A stretch of 54,880 nucleotides of DNA from Shewanella sp. MBTL60-007 (GCF_019654915.1 NZ_BPET01000039.1:1-54880); one strand, 5' to 3'; positions 35,336-43,684 are shown, counted from the stretch's first letter. Translations and numbers: made by a program. Notes: a model not told the origin generated them from the letters alone.

Positions 35336-36436
35336 ATGCGAATTCTTATCACGGGGGGATCAGGCCAACTGGCGCAGGCGTTATTGTCTGTAGCTGAGCT
35401 TTCCCGAATTACCCAGATTACTCCAGCAACCGAAGCTACTGAGACGACTAAGACTAATAGTATTGCACTAACGGCTGCTCAGAGACTGTTGCTAGCTTCG
35501 TTGCCTGAAGCCATAGAGTGTACAGCCGCCACAGATGAAGTGATGGGCTTGTCTCATCGGCAGCTTGATATTTGTGAGCCTGATTCTATTCGGGTTGCCT
35601 TTGATGCTTTTAAGCCAGATGTGGTGATTAATTGCGCCGCCTATAATGCCGTTGATAAAGCAGAGAATGATGTCGATAGAGCGATGGCAGTCAACGGGAT
35701 AGGGCCTAAATTACTCGCGCAAGAGTGCCTGCATCGAAATATTAGGCTCGTGCATATCTCGACTGACTTTGTGTTCGATGGTGGGTTACAGCGCTCGTAT
35801 ACAGAGCAAGATGCTCCGGCTCCACTGTCGTCTTATGGCAAGAGCAAGCTCGAGGGCGAGCGCTGGGTGAGTGATATCTTAGGGGCTAAGGCAACGATTA
35901 TACGTACCTCTTGGCTTTACAGTTGCTGGGGGAATAACTTTGTCAAAACTATGCAGGGGTTATTTAAGATAAAAGAGAGCTTATCAGTCATCAATGATCA
36001 GTATGGCAGTCCAACATGGTGCGAAGCCCTTGCCGTAGCAATTTTTATGCTTGTTAAGCAAAGTCAGCCTATGAACTTAAATGACAAAGCGGCATTGGAA
36101 GAACGAACGGCTCAAGGCGTTGCTCATCTATACCATTACGCCAGTAGTGCTAGTGCGTCATGGTATGAGTTTGCGTGTGAGATCCAGCGTCAGGCATTAG
36201 CCATGACAGAGCCTAAATCTAAATCAGTTGATTGCTTGATAAAGCCTATTACGACTCAGGCTTGGCAAGGGCTGCATGAAAACACCTTGGCATTACGACC
36301 AAAGCAAAGCGCGTTAAATGCACAAAAACTGTGTCATCAATTAGCTATCCAATCTGATAGTCTAATTTGTGCGAACTGGCAACAGCAGCTAAAGGCCATG
36401 CTTAAATATCAAAAGGTTAAAAGCCGGGGAAGTTGA
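35336..36436 (+). CDS. RmlD-like dTDP-4-dehydrorhamnose reductase / sugar-nucleotide reductase
   Basis: 366 residues, longer than the usual 290-300. ILITGGSGQLAQALL opens the Rossmann fold; HISTDFVFDG and YGKSKLEGE carry the Tyr/Lys pair, and RTSWLYSCWGNNFV and NDQYGSPTW follow as in RmlD. Residues about 25-70 are a Thr/Glu/Ala-rich insertion (ITPATEATETTKTNS) that separates the first strand from the rest. Another polar stretch lies around 250-270. The final residues KVKSRGS are encoded by AAGGTTAAAAGCCGGGG, which is the opening word of repeat block 8. With rmlC (9835) it could complete dTDP-L-rhamnose synthesis if rmlA and rmlB are elsewhere. Confidence 0.82.
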   Translation: MRILITGGSGQLAQALLSVAELSRITQITPATEATETTKTNSIALTAAQRLLLASLPEAIECTAATDEVMGLSHRQLDICEPDSIRVAFDAFKPDVVINCAAYNAVDKAENDVDRAMAVNGIGPKLLAQECLHRNIRLVHISTDFVFDGGLQRSYTEQDAPAPLSSYGKSKLEGERWVSDILGAKATIIRTSWLYSCWGNNFVKTMQGLFKIKESLSVINDQYGSPTWCEALAVAIFMLVKQSQPMNLNDKAALEERTAQGVAHLYHYASSASASWYEFACEIQRQALAMTEPKSKSVDCLIKPITTQAWQGLHENTLALRPKQSALNAQKLCHQLAIQSDSLICANWQQQLKAMLKYQKVKSRGS

Positions 36437-36895
36437 GACGGTTCAAGCAAAGACGAGCAAAAGCCGGAGCATGCTGAGACGGTTAAAAGCCGGGGAAGCA
36501 GAGAAGGTTCTAGGCTCTAGGAAAAGCAGGTTCTAGGGAAGAGCTAAGACTAAAAAGCGGAACGGCCTGTGGCCTTACGGTAAACGGAAGGTTCGTATAC
36601 TCACTCACGGTAGCTGCATGGAAAGGCGCTATTCTTCTAGGGAAGAGCTAAGACGGAAAAGCCGGAAAACAAAGAAGTGAATGATAAGGTGCTTTGTTTT
36701 TTGCTTTTTCTAGCAGGGCGTAGCCCGTCCTAGCAGTGAGCTTGCGAACGTCCTAGGCTCTTCTTTTAGACCTAGGCTCTTCTTTTAGACCTAGGCTCTT
36801 CTTTTAAAGCTGGTGCGGCTTTGCTTTTGGTTTTCCTAGCAGGCCGAAGGCCGCCTCGAAGCGAAGCGTCCTAGGGCCTAGAACCTTTCTTACTT
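36420..36895. repeat. Mosaic hairpin-word repeat block 8 between convergent genes
   Basis: It starts inside the RmlD-like gene's last codons. Left-sense words are degraded here (GGCC-TGT-GGCC and GGTTCTAGGCTCTAGG remain). The right part shows GGGC-GTA-GCCC (36716-36726), a stem variant of GGCC-GAA-GGCC changed on both sides, then a tandem of GACCTAGGCTCTTCTTTTA x 3. It ends CCTAGAACCTTTCTTAC at the Wzi gene stop. No gene. Confidence 0.8.
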
Positions 36896-36900
36896 TTTAA

Positions 36901-38367
36901 TTAAAAACTTCTTTCCCAGCCAGCGTAAACGGTTGCATCCCAGTCGTTACCACCTGAAGTGACATATTGACTGTAACCCACTGTGCCACCGACCTTTAAG
37001 GTACCTTGATAGAAAGGTCTGTGGTAGCTGGTATCGAACTGGTATACACGCTCATACTCGCCCGGCGATACTGGGTTACCGCCTTCAGGGTTAGCTGTAT
37101 CTGTGCCATCGGTATTAAGTCTTAGGTAGCGGAATTTATTGCTGATGTTTTGTCCGCCGCCAAGTTGAGTAATACCGCCAACGACTAAGGTTGTTGCATC
37201 GTTGTCATAGGTGCTGCCTAAGCTCTTTCCATAATAACGATAACCGCTTTGATAAAACCCATGTTCATAAAGGCAATTATAGGCATTTGAATCAATACCA
37301 CAGGCCACTTGGGTATCAGAGTATTCAACAAATATGCGGGTATTGATGTCTGCTAAAAAGAAGTCGACGCCGCCCATGTTGGCTGAGTTGATCAGCTTGT
37401 TCTTACCGTTATGATAGTCTTCATGAATACGCTCATAATAGATACCGTAAGGAATACCAAAAGCGGTATCGGACCAGCGGAAATCATAGCCTGCGAGCAT
37501 ATTCTCTTGGCCATTTGTGACTTCGCCTTCGCTCATTCCACCGTTAAACAGGCCGTCCCACCAGTCACTTAAACTGTTGCCGTAACCTTCGCCGCCCCAT
37601 TGCATGGTCCATGAGAAGCCCACTTCGAGTTTAGAGATAGGTCTTAAGGTACCGCGTGCCCCCCAGTGTTTGGCATCTGGTACATAACGATCACTTTCCA
37701 TCTGGCTAAATGAGGTGGTAAAGGTCCAAGGACCAATCCAGTTAAGCCATGGTGTTTCGAATGCTTGGCTGTTGTTACGGCTAAACGTCATGCCTGGCAT
37801 AGGTCGGGCGTTAGTGGTTTGAATAAGGCCGCTATCCCAGCCCGGTCCCCAGTACTTTTGCTGTGCGCCGGCGCTGACAATCCAGTTGCCTAGCATCACT
37901 GCTGCGAAACTATTATCTAAACGTGTGCTATTACCGTCGATAGGGTCGTAGTGATAACTTGCCGCTAAGCGACCACTAAACCAATCTTTTGTCACCTCAG
38001 CCGATACCGCTGCTTCTGCCTTATCGCGATAGTCTTGACCAAAACCGATAAAGCGTGTGGTATCTGAACCGCCAGCAAGCTCTATCTTACTGCTCATGCC
38101 ACGATGATCGTGCTCATATGCTCGTGTAACTCTCTCGAACGCATCACGCTGTAGGCTAGACAGGGCATTCTGATCCGCCTTGTCCATATCTTGCTTAATA
38201 CCATCCCACATTAGCGGGTAAGTGGTGATTGGCTGAACAATCACGCCTGTATCAGACAGCAATTGAATATCGGCCCTTAATGGTAAGTCAGTCGGTTCTA
38301 CCCACCATGCCGCTTGCACTGAGCTACAGCTAAGCAGTAACAATCCAGATAATAATTTGAGTTTCAT
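36901..38367 (-). CDS. wzi: Outer-membrane capsule-assembly protein Wzi
   Basis: A 488-residue protein with a signal peptide (about 1-19, ending SSVQA). The mature part starts AWWVEPTDLPLRADIQLL, the helical part of Wzi, followed by alternating aromatic beta strands and a terminal Phe (YAGWERSF), typical of an outer-membrane barrel. Wzi binds exported group-1-type polysaccharide at the surface. This agrees with the Wza/Wzz/Wzy-like genes at 20.9-24.8 kb and suggests a surface-attached product. Two Cys residues in a loop around residues 350-360 may form a disulfide. The start ATG 38367 has AAAGGGATCCC upstream. Confidence 0.9.
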   Translation of the reverse strand: MKLKLLSGLLLLSCSSVQAAWWVEPTDLPLRADIQLLSDTGVIVQPITTYPLMWDGIKQDMDKADQNALSSLQRDAFERVTRAYEHDHRGMSSKIELAGGSDTTRFIGFGQDYRDKAEAAVSAEVTKDWFSGRLAASYHYDPIDGNSTRLDNSFAAVMLGNWIVSAGAQQKYWGPGWDSGLIQTTNARPMPGMTFSRNNSQAFETPWLNWIGPWTFTTSFSQMESDRYVPDAKHWGARGTLRPISKLEVGFSWTMQWGGEGYGNSLSDWWDGLFNGGMSEGEVTNGQENMLAGYDFRWSDTAFGIPYGIYYERIHEDYHNGKNKLINSANMGGVDFFLADINTRIFVEYSDTQVACGIDSNAYNCLYEHGFYQSGYRYYGKSLGSTYDNDATTLVVGGITQLGGGQNISNKFRYLRLNTDGTDTANPEGGNPVSPGEYERVYQFDTSYHRPFYQGTLKVGGTVGYSQYVTSGGNDWDATVYAGWERSF

Positions 38368-38808
38368 TGGGATCCCTTTTGTTAATGGGGCGCATTTTAG
38401 AGGATTTCACTGCTGACAGGTAGTATTAAGCAAGATGAATCGATAGTTAGTCACAAACTGTGACATATAAGCAAAAGAAGGGCGCTACGCTTCTAGGGCG
38501 TGACTGCGTCACTTCGAGGTTGTGCTATGGCGATTTATAGGTAATAGCTAAGATGGATAGGCAAAAGCTGACAAGCAACAGCAGGAAAGGAGTCAAAGTC
38601 TAGGCTGGCACTTATCTTGTCTTTGCTTTTCTAGCAGCGAAGCGCTCTATCAGTGAGTTTGCGAACGCTCTCGAAGCGAAGCGCTCTAGAATTTAGCTCT
38701 TCCCTTAGTCTGTTTTAAACCTAGAATGATTTTTTGGTTATTAATTTTTATTGTTAAATACTGGCATAATGGGATTAATACCTTAATAAATTATAGAGAT
38801 AACTCACT
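38368..38808. repeat. Mosaic hairpin-word repeat block 9 (core 38470-38695) in a divergent gap
   Basis: Between divergent wzi and cysQ. The core has GCGCTACGC and GTGAC-TGC-GTCAC (38500-38512; loop changed, stem kept) on the left and CTAGCAGCGAAGCGCTC plus GTGAGTTTGCGAACG on the right. It is the most eroded block of the set. The remaining 100 bases on each side should hold the two promoters; I see no clear sigma-54 match. Confidence 0.7.
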
Positions 38809-39609
38809 TTGAGCCAGATATTTAAACAAGAATGGTTAGCGCAGCTGGTCGACATTGCGACTGAAGCCGGTGATGCCATTATGGCTATCTACGCCAAAGA
38901 CGATCTCGGAGTCGTGACCAAGGCCGACGACAGCCCAGTCACTGCTGCCGATCTAGCCAGTCATAGGGTGATTGTGGAAAGACTGGCGCAGTTGACCCCC
39001 AATATTCCTGTTATGTCAGAAGAGTCAACAGATATCGATTGGCAGCAGAGACGTCATTGGCAATCTTACTGGTTAATAGATCCTCTTGATGGCACCAAAG
39101 AGTTTATCAAGCGCAATGGCGAGTTTACGGTGAATATTGCGTTCATTGAGGGGGATAGGGCTATAGCGGGTGTCGTTTACGCGCCAGTACTGGATAAGTG
39201 TTTTTATGGTGAACTGAGCAGTGGAGCTTGGTTAAAGCATGCCGGGGATCAAATCAAATTACCTAAAGCGGATAGCAATAACTCACGTATTCCTCGAATC
39301 GTTGGTAGTCGCTCTCACGCAAGCCCCGGATTAGAGGCCTATCTGCAAGAGATTGGTGAGTACGAGATTAAAAGTGTAGGCAGCTCGCTTAAGTTTTGCT
39401 TATTAGCTGAAGGGAAAGCGGAGATCTACCCTCGTCTAGGGTTAACGAGTGAATGGGATACTGCCGCGGCGCAAGCGGTATTGGAAAGTGCTGGTGGACG
39501 AGTATTGCAATATGACACCAATATTCGGCTGAATTACAATCAAAAGTCTGACATATTGAACCCCTATTTTATCGCCTACGCACCTCATTGGGAGTTGGCA
39601 GAGAAGTGA
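38809..39609 (+). CDS. cysQ: 3'(2'),5'-bisphosphate nucleotidase CysQ
   Basis: A 266-residue inositol-monophosphatase-fold enzyme that hydrolyses PAP. Metal-binding motifs are SEES (about 69-72), DPLDGTKEFIKRNGEFTV (about 92-109) and EWDTAAAQAVLESAG. Length and motifs match CysQ. The start is TTG at 38809, preceded by AGAGATAACTCAC. The next in-frame ATG lies at about residue 25, after helix one, and would remove conserved sequence, so TTG is preferred. It is divergent from wzi and followed by a ROK kinase; there is no direct link to the polysaccharide genes. Confidence 0.93.
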   Translation: MSQIFKQEWLAQLVDIATEAGDAIMAIYAKDDLGVVTKADDSPVTAADLASHRVIVERLAQLTPNIPVMSEESTDIDWQQRRHWQSYWLIDPLDGTKEFIKRNGEFTVNIAFIEGDRAIAGVVYAPVLDKCFYGELSSGAWLKHAGDQIKLPKADSNNSRIPRIVGSRSHASPGLEAYLQEIGEYEIKSVGSSLKFCLLAEGKAEIYPRLGLTSEWDTAAAQAVLESAGGRVLQYDTNIRLNYNQKSDILNPYFIAYAPHWELAEK

Positions 39610-39685
39610 TTCGCTTCTTGGGCAATGGGCTTTATTTTACTTTAACGATTTAAAGCAATAGTTAATAACTTCTATGGAGGAACAC

Positions 39686-40570
39686 ATGCGGATAGGCGTC
39701 GATCTTGGTGGCACAAAAATAGAGGTAGTAGCACTTAGCGATAACGGTGATGAGCTGTTTCGTAAGCGTGTTGCAACGCCAAGAGAGTACAATTTGACTT
39801 TAGAAGCTATCGAGGCATTAGTTAATGAAGCCGAATTGCAGCTTGGGCAAAAAGGTAGTGTTGGCGTTGGGATCCCCGGTGTTATTTCCCCTTTTTCAGG
39901 CCTTGTTAAAAATGCCAATTCGACTTGGATTAACGGTCATGCCCTCGATACCGACTTAGCGAAGCGTTTAGACAGAGAAGTCAAAGTGGCAAATGATGCC
40001 AATTGTTTTGCGGTCTCTGAGGCCGTCGATGGCGCGGCGGCAGGAAAGACTGTGGTGTTTGGAGTCATAATTGGTACAGGGTGTGGTGCGGGTATTGCCA
40101 TTAACGGTAAAGTCCATGGCGGTGGTAATGGAATTGGCGGAGAGTGGGGCCATAATCCCTTACCTTGGATGACCGCCGAAGAGTTTAATTCAACCAGTTG
40201 CTTTTGTGGCAATAAAGATTGTATTGAGACATTTATTTCCGGCACTGGGTTTGTTCGGGACTATCAACTTGCTGGTGGACGAGCGACAAATGGCGCTGAG
40301 ATCGTTTCACTTATGCAAGAAGGTGATGCACTAGCAACTGCAGCATTTGAGCGTTATATCGACAGGCTCGCCCGTTCTCTCGCTCATGTTATCAATGTGC
40401 TAGACCCTGACATTATTGTGCTCGGTGGTGGGGTATCGAATATTAGTGCTATTTATTCGTTACTGCCCGATGTTTTACCTAGGTATGTATTGGGCGGGGA
40501 ATGTCGTACTCCTGTGGTACAAAACATGTATGGAAGTGCATCGGGGGTGCGTGGTGCGGCTTGGCTGTAA
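39686..40570 (+). CDS. ROK-family sugar kinase (fructokinase Mak / N-acetylglucosamine kinase type)
   Basis: A 294-residue ROK kinase. RIGVDLGGTKIEVVAL is the phosphate-binding start, VGVGIPGVISP and NDANCFAVSEA hold the sugar-binding and catalytic Asp, and GTGCGAGIAINGKVHGG, GEWGHNPL and CFCGNKDCIETFISGTG form the ROK signature with its zinc Cys cluster. The E-x-G-H motif is intact. ATG 39686 is preceded by GGAGG at five bases; the frame also has an ATG at 39674, which lies before that site. Family members phosphorylate fructose, mannose or GlcNAc; the choice cannot be made from sequence by eye. Confidence 0.88.
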   Translation: MRIGVDLGGTKIEVVALSDNGDELFRKRVATPREYNLTLEAIEALVNEAELQLGQKGSVGVGIPGVISPFSGLVKNANSTWINGHALDTDLAKRLDREVKVANDANCFAVSEAVDGAAAGKTVVFGVIIGTGCGAGIAINGKVHGGGNGIGGEWGHNPLPWMTAEEFNSTSCFCGNKDCIETFISGTGFVRDYQLAGGRATNGAEIVSLMQEGDALATAAFERYIDRLARSLAHVINVLDPDIIVLGGGVSNISAIYSLLPDVLPRYVLGGECRTPVVQNMYGSASGVRGAAWL

Positions 40571-40715
40571 TATGTGAGTGAAAGCCTATTTGTGGGGTAG
40601 GTGTTGACTGATAGTGTTTTGCTATCTAGCCATGAATTACAGCGGATAACATTAATGATTATAATAACATGCTACACTTCATAAATATTTTTCATCTAAT
40701 ATCGGCCATTGCTTT

Positions 40716-41468
40716 ATGTTTTGGGTAAAAAAAATTATCTCGCAGCTTTTTATGCCTGTCCCCTTATTACTGTTATTAATTGTGCTTGCCTACCTAGTCA
40801 TGCGTAATCGTCGCTCTTCAAAAGCGTTATTAGTGTTAGCAGCAACCCTACTGGTCATTTTGAGTAGCGGCTGGGGCAGTAATTGGTTGCTGGCTCCTTT
40901 AGAGGATCAATATTCAGTAAACAGCCAACCAATAGGAAAAGGCTGCTTGGTGATGGTACTTGGCAGCGGGCATGATGAAAATGCAAATTTGCCTGCAGTT
41001 CAGCAACTCTCTAACACTGCCTTGGCTCGATTGACTGAGGGGGTACGCCAGCTTTCTCTTGGTCAGGACTGTAAATTGGTGGTGAGTGGTTGGAGCGGGG
41101 GGCTTTCTACGCGTTCCCACGCCGATGTGATGTTTGATGCTGCCGTTGAATTAGGGGTTGCCTCACAGTCCATTATAAAATTTCCTTTGGCGAAGGATAC
41201 CATCGAAGAAGCGCAGTTTATGAAATGGGAGGTGGGCGATGCACCTTTCAGGCTAGTTACGTCGGCCAGCCATATGCCTAGAGCGATGGCGATTTTTACC
41301 GATGCACAGTTAAATGTCTCTGCCGCCCCGACCGATTTTGCGCAAAGAGAGACCTATTGGTGGCGCTTTGATGCGCAGAATTTATTAAATTCTCAGCGGG
41401 CTATTCATGAATATATGGGGCTGCTTTGGTTTAAATTGAAACATGAAAAAGAAGGTGCTAGGTCCTAG
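40716..41468 (+). CDS. elyC: Envelope biogenesis factor ElyC (YdcF/DUF218 family)
   Basis: A 250-residue inner-membrane protein with two N-terminal hydrophobic segments (about 10-28 and 36-54), then a DUF218 domain: VMVLGSGHDEN (about 89-99), ARLTEGVRQL, LVVSGWSGGLSTRSHAD and FRLVTSASHMPRAM. E. coli ElyC affects cell-wall synthesis at low temperature, linked to lipid-carrier use. The stop (GGTGCTAGGTCCTAG) lies in the first word of the next repeat block; the last residues EGARS come from it. Confidence 0.87.
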   Translation: MFWVKKIISQLFMPVPLLLLLIVLAYLVMRNRRSSKALLVLAATLLVILSSGWGSNWLLAPLEDQYSVNSQPIGKGCLVMVLGSGHDENANLPAVQQLSNTALARLTEGVRQLSLGQDCKLVVSGWSGGLSTRSHADVMFDAAVELGVASQSIIKFPLAKDTIEEAQFMKWEVGDAPFRLVTSASHMPRAMAIFTDAQLNVSAAPTDFAQRETYWWRFDAQNLLNSQRAIHEYMGLLWFKLKHEKEGARS

Positions 41469-41484
41469 GAAAAACAGGTTTTAG

Positions 41485-41664
41485 GGTAGAGCTAAGACGG
41501 GTAGAGCTAAGACGGTTAGAGCTGAGACGGCTAGAGCTAAGACGGGTAGAGCTAAGACGGTTATAGCTAAGACGGCTAGAGCTGAGACGGTTAGAGCTAA
41601 GATGGTTAGAGCTAAGACGGGTAGAGCTAAGACGGTTAGAGCTGAGACGGCTAGAGCTAAGACG
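41485..41664. repeat. Tandem array, 15-bp unit GGTAGAGCTAAGACG x 12
   Basis: Twelve exact-length units (180 bp) with single-base variants at position 2 (G/T/C), A/G in GCTA/GAGACG and one TATAGC. The variants recur in order (GG, GG, GT, GC, GG, GT, GC, GT, GT, GG, GT, GC), which indicates higher-order duplication. The unit contains GAGCTAAGACGG, the same word seen singly in the other blocks. Confidence 0.9.
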
Positions 41665-41820
41665 AAGAAGCAAAAGTAAAAGCAAAAGTAAAAGTAGAAA
41701 TAGAAGTAAAAGTAGAAGTAGAAGCAAAAGCTGTTGATTTTCCTAGCAGGCCGTAGGCCGCTCTAGCAGTGAGCTTGCGAACGTCCTAGAATCTTCTTTT
41801 GCACCTAGAATCTTCTTTTG

Positions 41821-41868
41821 CCCTTTTGCCCTTTTGCCCTTTTGCCCTTTTGCCCTTTTGCCCTTTTG
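41821..41868. repeat. Tandem array, 8-bp unit CCCTTTTG x 6
   Basis: Six perfect copies directly followed by CCCCTAGAACC. They derive from the usual CTTCTTTTG end of the right-hand repeat words. Confidence 0.9.
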
Positions 41869-41934
41869 CCCCTAGAACCTTCTTTGATAACTAGGGTTCG
41901 CGATATGCGCTGTGCCCATAAACAATAAGAGTAT

Positions 41935-42615
41935 GTGAAGTTGATAGATGAAGCTGTATTTATAAGACCGATCAATAAACGTAATGGGATTACGCTGACT
42001 TTAGCTGGAATTATAGGCGTCGTTTTAGGGCTTGGATTTTTCTTATCAGGAAGTCATCTATTTGCTCCGGGAATTATCTGTTTTGCCTTGGGCGCTATAG
42101 GGCTGGTGCTGGGTGGTTCGAAATTGGTTGAACCAGAGGTGACGGTAGAGTTGACCAAAGAGGGGATAACTTATTTTCATCGCCGCGGGCAGGTGGCGAT
42201 TGAATGGCAGAATATTCAAAGAGTCGACCAACCACGAGTCACACAGGGACTCGATACGCTGACCTTACCTTATATTGGAATTAAACTTAAACGGGTCAGT
42301 CCGGTTTTAGAATGTATTTCATTGAGGCTGGCTGCGGGGCTATTAACCGAGCAGCGACCTCTATTGATGACCGCTTCTGCTCAAGATGAAGACCTATCGG
42401 CATTAGAGAGCCAGATGTGTGCAGAGTTTACCCCTTTTATCGAAGATAATGATCGTTATAAGGGCGTGTTAGCCATGTTTGGCCATCGCTGCCGGATATT
42501 AAATTCACACTTAGGTTATCACCTATTTATCGCAACGGATACGATAGATAGGCCCGCTGATGAGTTTCTTAAATTACTCAGGGACTATAAGCAGCAAAGC
42601 TCTGAGCTTTTGTAG
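41935..42615 (+). CDS. Small membrane protein, probably DUF2982 family
   Basis: A 226-residue protein with two close hydrophobic segments (about 20-38 and 44-60), then a soluble domain that begins PEVTVELTKEGITYFHRRG, like a PH-domain-type fold. I believe this is the DUF2982 family found in Shewanella and relatives, but function is unknown and the assignment is from memory. The start is GTG 41935 with AAGAG upstream. It stands alone after repeat block 10 and is convergent with the bactofilin gene; a shared terminator hairpin overlaps its 3' end. Confidence 0.65.
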   Translation: MKLIDEAVFIRPINKRNGITLTLAGIIGVVLGLGFFLSGSHLFAPGIICFALGAIGLVLGGSKLVEPEVTVELTKEGITYFHRRGQVAIEWQNIQRVDQPRVTQGLDTLTLPYIGIKLKRVSPVLECISLRLAAGLLTEQRPLLMTASAQDEDLSALESQMCAEFTPFIEDNDRYKGVLAMFGHRCRILNSHLGYHLFIATDTIDRPADEFLKLLRDYKQQSSELL

Positions 42616-42627
42616 CGCAGAGCTTTT
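42596..42627. terminator. Terminator hairpin overlapping the DUF2982-like 3' end
   Basis: AAAGCTCTG (42596-42604) pairs with CAGAGCTTT (42618-42626), followed by T and A. The stop codon lies in the loop. On the minus strand the hairpin is followed by TTTGCTGC, so it may serve both convergent genes. Confidence 0.55.
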
Positions 42628-42676
42628 ATGCATGTTGAATAAGAGGGCTGTGAGCAGGCTAAGATATAATGAATGC

Positions 42677-43102
42677 TTAGCTGATGCTTAACTCCGCATC
42701 TTCAATGTTATCTTCTTGAGAGGGGTTATTCTGCTCTTGCTTTGGCGTTGACTTGGAAGGTAGGAAGGCGATGTCGTCTCTTACACGCATACCGATAAAT
42801 TGGCCACCCTCAAAAATTTCCATCGACTGGCAGTTTACTTCACCATCAACCAAGCCTGTGCTGGTAATATTTAGCTTTTCACAGGTTAATTTACCTCGAA
42901 AGGTGCCTGATACTCGAAGTTCTGAGCAGTGAAGCTTACCATCAACTAGTCCGCCTTGCTCGATAGTGATATTGCCACTGGAGCGCACTTTACCGAAGAT
43001 CTCACCAGCAATAAGAGCCTCTGCTGCAAACTCTGTTTCACCCGTAAACTGGGTGCCTTGAGCGATAAAAGTTAACCCGCCGCTTCTTTTTTTTCTAAAC
43101 AT
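42677..43102 (-). CDS. Bactofilin (polymer-forming cytoskeletal protein)
   Basis: A 141-residue protein with the bactofilin beta-helix core from about residue 9 to 110: LTFIAQGTQFTGETEF, then repeated G-x-(I/V)-x-G turns (ALIAGEIFGKV, GGLVDGKLHC, VSGTFRGKLTC, TGLVDGEVNC). A short basic N-terminus (MFRKKRSGG) and an acidic disordered tail flank the core, as usual. Bactofilins self-assemble into filaments and localise envelope enzymes or polysaccharide machinery. Nothing in the sequence ties it to a specific partner. It is the gene after napF on the minus strand (gap of 102 bases). Confidence 0.92.
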   Translation of the reverse strand: MFRKKRSGGLTFIAQGTQFTGETEFAAEALIAGEIFGKVRSSGNITIEQGGLVDGKLHCSELRVSGTFRGKLTCEKLNITSTGLVDGEVNCQSMEIFEGGQFIGMRVRDDIAFLPSKSTPKQEQNNPSQEDNIEDAELSIS

Positions 43103-43204
43103 AATCGTGCCACAGTCAGTCTAAGTTGCTTAGATGTTACCTTGAAATTAAAGGAAACAAAACCACTTAAATTTGGCGCTTATACGTCATATTTTTGGCT
43201 GTTT

Positions 43205-43684
43205 TTATACGTTGCGAACCAGAATTGCTGTCGATGGGCAGGGGGCTACGCAAGCGCCACAGCCAGTGCATGCTTCGATATCAATTTTAGGAAGAGGGGC
43301 TTTGCCAATGGCTAAGGAGAAACTGATAGCACGGGGATCACAGGCATCTTTGCAGCTTTGACACCAAATACCTTGATAAGCCATACAATTATCTTGAATG
43401 TTGGCTTTTACTTGCCAAGGAGCTGTGTCGGTGCTTTCAAAGATGTCTTCTGGGCAGACATTGGCGCATTCTTGGCAAAATGTGCATTCGTCAATTTTAA
43501 AATCAACTTCAGGAAAGCCACCATCGCCTTTGATGATGATTTGTGTTTCGCAGGCAGAGATGCATTTATCGCAGCGGGTACATTCGTCGGTAAATTCGAT
43601 TGTCTGCTTTACCCATGGAGGACGAACAGCATCATTCTTTTTGCGGCTGAAAAGTCTTCTTCTGCTTTGGTTAATGCTACTCAT
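43205..43684 (-). CDS. napF: Ferredoxin-type protein NapF
   Basis: A 159-residue iron-sulfur protein. It has Cys clusters CTRCDKCISACE (about 36-47), CTFCQECANVCP (about 67-78), CMAYQGIWCQSCKDACDP (about 99-116, spaced unusually) and CTGCGACVAPCP (about 138-149), and the N-terminal SRRRLF typical of NapF. NapF helps mature the periplasmic nitrate reductase NapA in the cytoplasm. No other nap gene is in the window. It starts at ATG 43684 and could share a transcript with bactofilin. Confidence 0.85.
   Translation of the reverse strand: MSSINQSRRRLFSRKKNDAVRPPWVKQTIEFTDECTRCDKCISACETQIIIKGDGGFPEVDFKIDECTFCQECANVCPEDIFESTDTAPWQVKANIQDNCMAYQGIWCQSCKDACDPRAISFSLAIGKAPLPKIDIEACTGCGACVAPCPSTAILVRNV

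Larger units (their letters stand above)
41455..41885. repeat. Mosaic hairpin-word repeat block 10 made mostly of tandem arrays
   Basis: Starts within the elyC 3' end (CTAGGTCCTAGG). It contains the 15-bp x 12 array (41485-41664), a degenerate AAAAGT/AGAAGT purine-rich run (41665-41731), GGCC-GTA-GGCC (41749-41759), GTGAGCTTGCGAACG and an 8-bp x 6 array (41821-41868), then CCCCTAGAACCTTCTTTG. No gene; the minus-strand frame across the 15-bp array is a low-complexity SSNRL-type shadow. Confidence 0.85.

Noticed and set aside
38368..38470. Sigma-54 promoter for wzi
   Set aside because: I looked for TGGC-N8-TGC on the minus strand upstream of 38367 and found no match with correct spacing.
41485..41664. 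CRISPR array
   Set aside because: Units are contiguous with no spacers, and no cas gene is present. None of the other arrays has unique spacers either.
41458..41727. Minus-strand open frame with SSNRL repeats
   Set aside because: It is the translation of the 15-bp tandem array; there is no start context and no recognisable fold.
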